From Microglena sp. YARC (taxonomy: Eukaryota > Chlorophyta > Chlorophyceae > Chlamydomonadales > Chlamydomonadaceae): a stretch of DNA of 64,000 nt. Below are positions 57,466-64,000 of the stretch, one piece after another. The translations under genes were made by a program, and so were the position numbers. The stretch is from the NCBI GenBank assembly GCA_022414725.1, contig CM039467.1:10072924-10136923 (forward strand), in the 5' to 3' direction. Position 1 is the first letter of the stretch, and each line of letters begins with the position of its first letter. The notes beneath the pieces were generated by a model. The model was not told where the DNA came from. It was given only the letters and a program-made list of their open reading frames with translations, and searched no databases.

Positions 57466-57945
57466 AGGCCCCGGTCCCCTCGGGTGGGGTGGGGGTGGGG
57501 GGGGGGGGCCTAGCCTAGAGCAATCTCAAAGAACATTCATGCAGAAGGATGGGGGATTATGGGGAAGGAGATCTTAGATTCATGGGATGAGGCACCGGCA
57601 GATGAAACAAGTCCCATGGGTGGACATCCACCTGGAGAGGCATAGAACATGGAATCTATGGTGGCAGGAGGAGGAAGAATTCTTGCTTTTCAGGAGAGAA
57701 AGCCCGATAACTGATAGGGTGAGGAAAGCTGAGAAGGGGACTGTGTCTCTCTGGGTCTGGGACTATTTCTCTCGGGGTCCAGGGGAGGAGCTGGAATTGG
57801 GTCTTGAACTAGGTCTAGGATGAGATCTGGGATGAGTTCTGGGATTTTCTTTTTTACCAGGTGGAAACCAGGAAAGGCGCATCTGATAAAAACTAGCCCT
57901 ATGTGACCAAGGAAAAAAGAAGGAAGAAGATAAGAACGGAAAGAT
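57466..57945 (-). mobile_element. Rearranged LINE fragments, minus strand
   Basis: The minus strand holds the 3' module (CCTTGGTCACATAGGGCTAG, 57,895-57,914) and Pro/Asp/Leu-rich codons (IPDLILDLVQDPIP) similar to the acidic tail. No intact frame. Confidence 0.5.
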
Positions 57946-58515
57946 AGGATCTTTTGCGCCATGATTGGGGTCACTCCCTGTGACCAGGAGCCTGATACCC
58001 GCACCATGGAAATGACAATCCCCATGGCCCCAGCGCTCCTTACAATCCCAGACCCTGTCCTAAAATCGGATCAAGACCCAGACCCAGACCAAGCCTTTGA
58101 TCTAGACCATGATCTGAACCCTGACCCAGATCCAGCCCATACCCCAGATCTAGACCCTGATCGAGACCCTGACCCAGACCTAGCCCAAGCCCTAGCTCTA
58201 GACCCTGTTCTAGTCCCTGACCCAGATCCAGCCCAAGCCCAAGATCTAGACCCTGTTCTAGACCCTGTCCCAGATCCAGCCCAAGCCCAAGATCTGGACC
58301 CTGATCTAGACCCAGACCCAGATCCAGCCCATTCCCCGGATCTAGACCCTGCTCTAGACCCTGACCCAGACCCAGCCCAAGCCACAGCCCTAGACCCTGA
58401 TCTAGACCCTGACCTAGTTCCAGCCCATGCTAGACCCTGACCTAGATCCAGCCCAAGCCCAAGATCAAGACCCTGAACCAGATCAGGAACAGGTTCCAGA
58501 TTTGGACACAGCTCA
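57946..58515 (+). pseudogene. LINE ORF acidic tail, duplicate copy
   Basis: Begins ATCTTTTGCGCCATGATTGG and encodes MIGVTPCDQEPDTRTMEMT, then a long run of DPDPA, LDPDLDPD and AQAQDLDP repeats. It is a direct duplicate of 60,272-60,660. The Asp-Pro repeat itself is a 6- to 12-nt tandem repeat (GACCCAGATCCAGCCC). Confidence 0.8.
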
Positions 58516-60708
58516 CGACCACGTTCTACATCTTCCCGTCTTCTGTGGACATCGCCTCAATCACCACCAACTTGACCCGGGAAAGTGCAGAGGCTTTTCT
58601 CCTGCTGAACATTCGTAGAATTATCGCTCCGCCCATGCAGTGCCCCCAATCCATCCTACTGGAAACCACCTTCAACAACACCCTTTTCCGTCCATGCCCA
58701 TCACCTCAAACCAAGTGCTCTCCTCCCAAGCACTCTCGTGGCACCGTCTCAAGGACATCCGCTCAGCTCATCAACAACGAGCTCACCTCCCTCCCGCTGC
58801 TGTCCAAGACCTTGACTTCATCCTCTCCTCTCTGCCAGACCCCTGGCGGGATGCTGTCCTCCTTCCTGAACTTCCACCTCCCAAATGGAAGCTCTTTCCC
58901 GCTGTGGCCCCTGCTGGTCCCCTTGCAGAGGGGCCAGATCCCCTCACTGGAGAGGACCGTCTTTGGGAGGTCTGGCCCTCTGGCCGGTTACAACCTCTCA
59001 CCCTTCCTGCCCTTCCCCCCCAAGGACACCCCCAAGCTGCCCTCATCACCCTACGCAAGAAACCTCGAGAAGCATGGTTACGGGCAGACTTTGAGGAGCA
59101 GCTGATCCAGCAAGGCCTCCCCCCCCACCAGAGGCAAGAGCTCTTGGAACCATGGCTGGTTGGTCTTTGGGAGGACCTCCAACTGGACCCAACAACATGG
59201 GGTCTCCACCTCAATGATGATACTGAGGTGAACCTTCTTGAACTCTCTGTGCGCCAAGCACGGCAGGCCCTTCTTCACCAACATATCATGCAACAAAGCC
59301 CCAGTTCCCACCATTTTGTGCCAGGTTATACCGAGGAACGTGCTGCTTGGCCCAGGCTGTGGAGCATTCTACCCCCTCCACCTTGGACACTCACCCTAGC
59401 ACTAACCCTGACCTGCGAGGCCTCCGTGGTCTTGAATCCCGATGGATTGCCTCAGCAACAGAGAGAGCGCTCGTTGTCACCCCTATTCCAGTCCCCTCCC
59501 CTGAAGACCTCCCACAGAACGCTTGGGTGGACTTACAACGTGTCCGCCCCTCCCGTCCAGGCCCAGCGGAGAGAACTGCTCAAAGACAAGACGAACCTCA
59601 AGTCTCCCTCCCACTACGTGCAGGCTTTTCGCAGGTGTGGGTACGCCTCGCTGACAAGACTCTCCAACGTCCTTATACCATCACTTGCCGGAGCTTGCTT
59701 CATGGCACCCTGGGCTGCAATGCGTTCCTTGCTCATGTACGAGGACGCTTCCAACGGGTCAACCAAGACGACCCCCCCTCCATAGTCTGCTCCAGCCCTG
59801 ACTGCTTGCAGCTGCACACTGCTGACACAATGTCTCACGCTTTCTTGGAATGCCCTGATTCTGCCCCTGTCATAGACTGGCTCCTTTCCACTTGGGAGAC
59901 CCTCACCGGTGGGCAGCGCCTTCCTCGTTGCCCCTTCTTCCTCCTCGGTGACGACATCACCCTTTGGCCCGGGACACCCCCTCCTCCCTCTACCCTAAGG
60001 TTGTGGTCCTTCCTGCGTATAACCACCTTGGGCGCGATATGGCAGGTCCGTTCGTCCCGGGCTGACAGACTGGACCATTCTGAGCCCCTTCACCACAAGG
60101 CTATCTGCCTTGCCCTTGGCCACCTTCACCAAGCCATCGTCAGGGATTGGATGCGCACCCAGACGGATCTTCGACACCTTGATAATGGCGCCTTCTGTCA
60201 AGATTGGTGGCGTGGCCTAGATTGCTCTCTCACAGTGGCTTCCTTTGCAAGCTTATGGGCCACCCCCCCGATCTTTTGCACCATGATTGGGGTCACTCCC
60301 GGTGACCAGGAGCCTGATACCCGCACCATGGAAATGACAATCCCCATGGCCCCAGCGCTCCCTACAATCCCAGACCCAATCCCAGACCCGGCCCAAGCCC
60401 TAGTTCTAGACCCTGATCTAGACCCTGACCCAGATCCAGCCCATTACCCGGATCTAGACCTTGCTCTAGACCCTGACCCAGACCCAGCCCATTCCCGAGC
60501 TCTAGACCCTGATCTAGACCCTGACCTAGGTCCAGCCCAAGCCCCAGCTCTAGGCCCCGATCTTGACCCTGACCTAGATCCAGCCCAAGCCCAAGATCAG
60601 GACCCTGCCCCAGATCAGGATCAGGTTCCAGATTTGGACACAGCACACGACAACGTTCCAGATCTGGGGCTAGATCTGGACCGAGATCAAGGTCCAGATC
60701 TGCGCTAA
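58516..60708 (+). pseudogene. LINE (non-LTR retrotransposon) ORF, 3' part
   Basis: A frame from 58,640 to about 59,350 encodes REAWLRADFEEQLIQQGLPP and RAAWPRLWS. A frameshift near 59,360 passes into the frame 59,347-60,708. That contains RGLRGLESRWIASA, GCNAFLAHVRGRF and C-x4-C-x3-H-x6-H-x4-C (CSSPDCLQLHTADTMSH, then AFLEC), the zinc motif found C-terminal to many LINE reverse transcriptases. It ends in an Asp-Pro-rich tail and TAA at 60,706. No YxDD catalytic motif or endonuclease is seen, so the element is 5'-truncated. Assignment to a clade needs alignment. Confidence 0.75.
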
Positions 60709-61332
60709 GATCCAGATCCAGATCTCGATCTTGATACTGTCTCTGTCTTCATTCCTGTTGTACATGCCCAGACCAGTCTTTTAGGTTTTCGCTTTGCTTC
60801 CAGCTGTCTTTCTTCTTTTCTGGTTGCCTCCCTGCTTTTGGCTTGTTTTTGCAGTTTCTCCCTTAGTTTGCTTCCCCTAGTTCAGTTTCCACCCTTAGTT
60901 GCCTCCTTAGTTTCCCCCTCAGTTGCCTCCTTAGTCCCCCCCCCCCCCCACCCCTCCCCCCTTTTTTTCTCTTAGTTTCTCGCATAGTTTTTCCTTTCAG
61001 TCCTCCTTAGTTTGCATCTCCTCTTTCAGTCTTCTGATCCGGTGAGGTTGCAATGTTATGGCCCCCCCCTTCATAGGTCTTTTTTCTTAGTAGTCCTAGC
61101 CCCTTCTCTTGGGCTTCCTGTTTTTGGCTTCTTCCTTGCCTCTCTGGTTTGTTTGTCTCCTGTTCCCGTCCTCCTTTGTCCCTTACGTCGCCCAGGTGGT
61201 GTCCGTCCCTTAGCTGTACCTTAGCCGTTCTTGTCTTTTTCTTTGGTATTTTCTCCTTGGTCACAAAGGGCTAGGTTTTATCAGTTGCGCCTTTTCCTGG
61301 TTCCCCCCTTTGTAAAAAAAAAAAAAAAAAAA
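60709..61332 (+). mobile_element. LINE 3' untranslated region with A-tail
   Basis: T/C-rich sequence (CCTCCTTAGTTTGC, TTAGTTTCCCCCTCAGTTGC) ends in the shared module CTTGGTCACAAAGGGCTAGG, CCTGGTTCCCCCCTTTG and an A18 tail (61,315-61,332). The tail confirms plus orientation. 60,935-60,965 holds poly-C and poly-T runs. Confidence 0.75.
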
Positions 61333-61360
61333 GGTCTAGATCTGGACCAGATCTGGGCTA

Positions 61361-61780
61361 TGTTATTCGCCGGTTCTCCCGGTGCACCTAGAGTGACTTA
61401 GAGTGCACAGGACTCCCGCCCTGTAGCACTGTACTGTAGTGCCGCTGCCAGCTATGGCACGGACTCTGCATGCCGGTATCCGGAGGTACCGTGCTATCTC
61501 ACTACTTCCCCTAGCGCATTCTCTGAATGCTTTATCTAAGTGTAACGATCAGATTCTCTCGCCACTTCCCTTCGTCTCTGTGCTCTGCACGAACTCCGGA
61601 AAGCTTTAGGTTACGGTCCTCTCATTGCTTGATTGGCCTCGCTGCGGTACTAACGCCGAGCAAGGACATTTTGTCTGTTGATTTACTGAATCTACCAACT
61701 TTCAAAAGGAGAGTAGGTTAACCTCTCTAACCCCGTGACGCTGCCTTCCCCTGTGTGGAACCTCATTGTGCACAACAACA
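61361..61780 (+). mobile_element. Possible 5' LTR of the copia-like element
   Basis: About 420 bp of unique sequence from TGTTATTCGCC to GTGCACAACA, giving TGTT...AACA ends and lying upstream of gag. No second LTR is in the window and no primer-binding site is recognised, so the ends are tentative. An A18 run and a C run of about 46 (61,927) lie between it and gag. Confidence 0.25.
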
Positions 61781-61925
61781 AAAAAAAAAAAAAAAAGTGA
61801 CATTGTCTCCCCCCTGCAGACCAACAATGTGCACGACCATCAGCCGCGTCCGGACTGATCGCTCCCTAGAGCCCAGAAGCTGTCCTACAGTCGTCAACAA
61901 GACAAACCAAACCAAACCTCGTGCG

Positions 61926-61975
<50 letters not shown>

Positions 61976-62130
61976 TCTCACATCCCTCTTGCTCTCAACC
62001 ACCTCTTTCAGAAACCCTATCTCACCGATTCCGAGTTTATTCCCCAAAACTCAGATCTGCTACTTTACATTCCCTGTAAACCACATTGTTGCTTCGCAAC
62101 TCCACTTCCACCTTACCGCTACCGCCCAAC

Positions 62131-63982
62131 ATGGAGATGAAGCCCGGCTCCCAGTTTGACGGTAAGGGTGACACCACCACTTTTTCAACCTGGTACATGA
62201 ACCTTACCAGCCCTATGATGCACCACTTCTGCAAATCATATGTTCTAGACGGAGATATCGACATTACCCCCTCCATGGAACTAGTAGATGGCATGCATTA
62301 TCCCTCAGACTCCCTCGACCACAGAATAACTGTGTTCAGCAACTTTGCGGCAATGGAGCAAATCTGCAACTCGCTTCACCCGTCCATTGCTCTAACCCTT
62401 CAGGATCGCACCAACAATGCTGCCTTTGCACTGCGGTACTTAAGAAAAGAGTATGGATCGGGATTCAAACTTACCACAGCTATTTCGACCACACAACCCT
62501 CCAAACCCACCCTTCTGAACTCCTCTCGACACTTTATCCATAGCCATGCAAGGCAAGAATGAAACCAGATCTACGCAACAAGAACAGCCATTTATGGAAA
62601 CTCCAGCACCACCTCCAAAGATGCCCACTGATCCCCTGGATCTTTGCCCATTGGACGACGCGAAGATCCTCGCTTTGCTCCTCAGGAGTGCACAACGTCA
62701 ACAGTTGCTGGAGAAGGATCCAAACTTTTTCAAAGACATCCGAAAAGGTTGCTACAAGACGCAACCTGCTCCTCCTGCAACCCAACCAAGGCCCGCTGCA
62801 GAGCTGCGGCCTACCGCCGCGAAGATCCTCGCTTTGCTCCACAGGAGTGCACAACGTCAACAGTTACTGTAGAAGGATCCAAACTTTTTCAAAGACATCC
62901 GAAAAGGTCGCTACAAGACGCAACCTGCTCCTCCTGCAACCCAACCAAGGCCCGCTGCAGAGCTGCGGCCTACCGCCGCGAAGATCCTCGCTTTGCTCCA
63001 CAGGAGTGCACAACGTCAACAGTTACTGTAGAAGGATCCAAACTTTTTCAAAGACATCCGAAAAGGTTGCTACAAGACGCAACCTGCTCCTCCTGCAACC
63101 CAACCAAGGCCCGCTGCAGAGCTGCGGCCTACCGCCACTGGCCTCCCCTCGTCGGCAGGGCGAGAGTTCTGGATCGGTGATGACACACCTGCAGAGGAGC
63201 CACAGGATGTTCCCCTAAGGGGGACATCCACAACATTGCCATCTGTGGAAGATTCTGCCTCCGAAGATGCCCACCTCCCCGGGTGGTACCCGGAATGGAA
63301 AGAAGATTTGTACAAGCTCAAGGAAGAAATGGAAAAGGGTGAGACATCAGGATCCCTGTCCTATCCTGCTGATAATCCTGTACTCCACACTTTCTCAGAG
63401 GTAGGAAATACCCACACTCTGCAGAACACCCACAGTAGTGGAGACCTAGAAGACCATGCTACCACCTCTGATCCTGCTACTCCTCAGCACCCCTCCGGCA
63501 GAATGATACTTTGCTACTACCCAACCCAGCCTATGGCCAATAACTGGGTACTTAGCTCTGACTCGATTCACCATCTGACCTACAACAGATATTCCCTCAT
63601 CAGAACCACAGCCCTTGCCACACCAGTTCCTATCTTCTACCCTGGAGATGACCAACCCATCAAGGGCGCAGCAGTTATTGAGGCCAAAGATGGCCTAGTT
63701 CTGACCCTTAAAAATGTGCACATATACCCCCTTGACCATGATCCTATCCCCCTGATAATTCCTCACAATGGCATACCCATGCACCTAATGAGCATCCCAG
63801 CTATGATGAGGCATGATGATGACCTTACCATTTCTGTGAATGACTGCCAGGCTACCCTATGCCTCCCCTACCAAGGAGAAGATGAGCTTGGACCATCCTA
63901 CCAGCCTGTACTGTCATGCTGCACCAATGCCAGAGGGGAAGTGTATGTCACAGACGTGTTCCACCCCAGCCATACATGGTGA
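62131..63982 (+). pseudogene. Ty1/copia-like gag-protease region, decayed and cut by window end
   Basis: The ATG at 62,131 opens a gag-like frame (MEMKPGSQFDGKGDTTTFST, LRYLRKEYGSGF) with the copia gag arrangement. A one-base shift near 62,524 moves to the frame with DTLSIAMQGKNETRSTQQ. A 159-bp in-frame segment is then triplicated (62,662; 62,821; 62,980), and copies two and three carry TAG stops (62,870 and 63,029). Downstream, 63,236-63,982 is open and includes NNWVLSSDSIHHLTYNRYSL, which aligns with the copia protease WxLDSGAxxHM but has Ser-Ser-Asp where Asp-Ser-Gly is expected. It ends TGGTGA before any integrase. Non-functional as read. Confidence 0.7.
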
Positions 63983-64000
63983 TCACCCAGATCATGACAG

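Noticed and set aside
58640..59785. Cellular gene with a 381-codon ORF
   Set aside because: Its 3' third is overlapped by the better-supported frame with the LINE zinc motif, and the frame break plus A-tailed 3' end point to a decayed LINE.

Overview
The window is eukaryotic nuclear DNA, most likely from a green alga. The evidence is plant-type leucine-rich repeats (LxGxIP), GT-AG introns, a Ty1/copia-like element, a LINE, a tRNA-derived SINE, hAT-type MITEs and CCCTAAA-like interstitial repeats. A prasinophyte such as Cymbomonas fits the repeat-bloated style, but the sequence alone does not prove a species. No bacterial genes, CRISPR arrays or rRNA genes are visible.

From about 2.6 to 55.3 kb I read one plus-strand gene. 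It has at least 16 exons (about 2.2 kb of coding sequence in about 52.7 kb). It encodes a single-pass membrane protein with a Cys-containing N-terminal cap, about 14 extracellular LRRs, a C-terminal Cys cap, a Ser/Gly stalk, one transmembrane helix followed by RRAKK, and a tail of about 150 residues with no kinase. At every junction but one (exon 6 to exon 7) the codon phases match and the split codons rebuild sensible residues. The start codon and signal peptide are not firmly found; they may lie in the repeats before 2.5 kb or outside the window.

The remaining 96% of the gene is tandem repeat. The striking point is that most arrays are not random satellites. They are copies of the neighbouring exon edge with its splice site. 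Copies of an exon's 5' edge lie upstream of it and copies of its 3' edge lie downstream. The best case is exon 7, followed by eight copies of a module that is intact in five: exactly 72 nt, phase 1-1, one 24-residue LRR, flanked by AG and GT. The largest is an array of about 150 copies of a 75-bp unit (12.6-24.0 kb) built from half of LRR exon 6. Between these lie simple repeats (TCCC, ACAAGTAC, CACGCAAACG, CAACACC, TG, AT, poly-G), one SINE and two related MITEs.

From 55.7 to 61.3 kb lie rearranged fragments of one LINE family: the zinc-motif C-terminal region on both strands, an Asp-Pro-rich tail twice, and a shared 3' end several times. From about 61.4 kb to the end is the 5' part of a decayed copia-like retrotransposon with gag and a protease-like region, cut by the window edge.

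Indel noise is heavy at 17.2-24.0 and 28.3-31.3 kb and probably reflects unpolished long-read sequence in part, so exact copy counts there should not be trusted.
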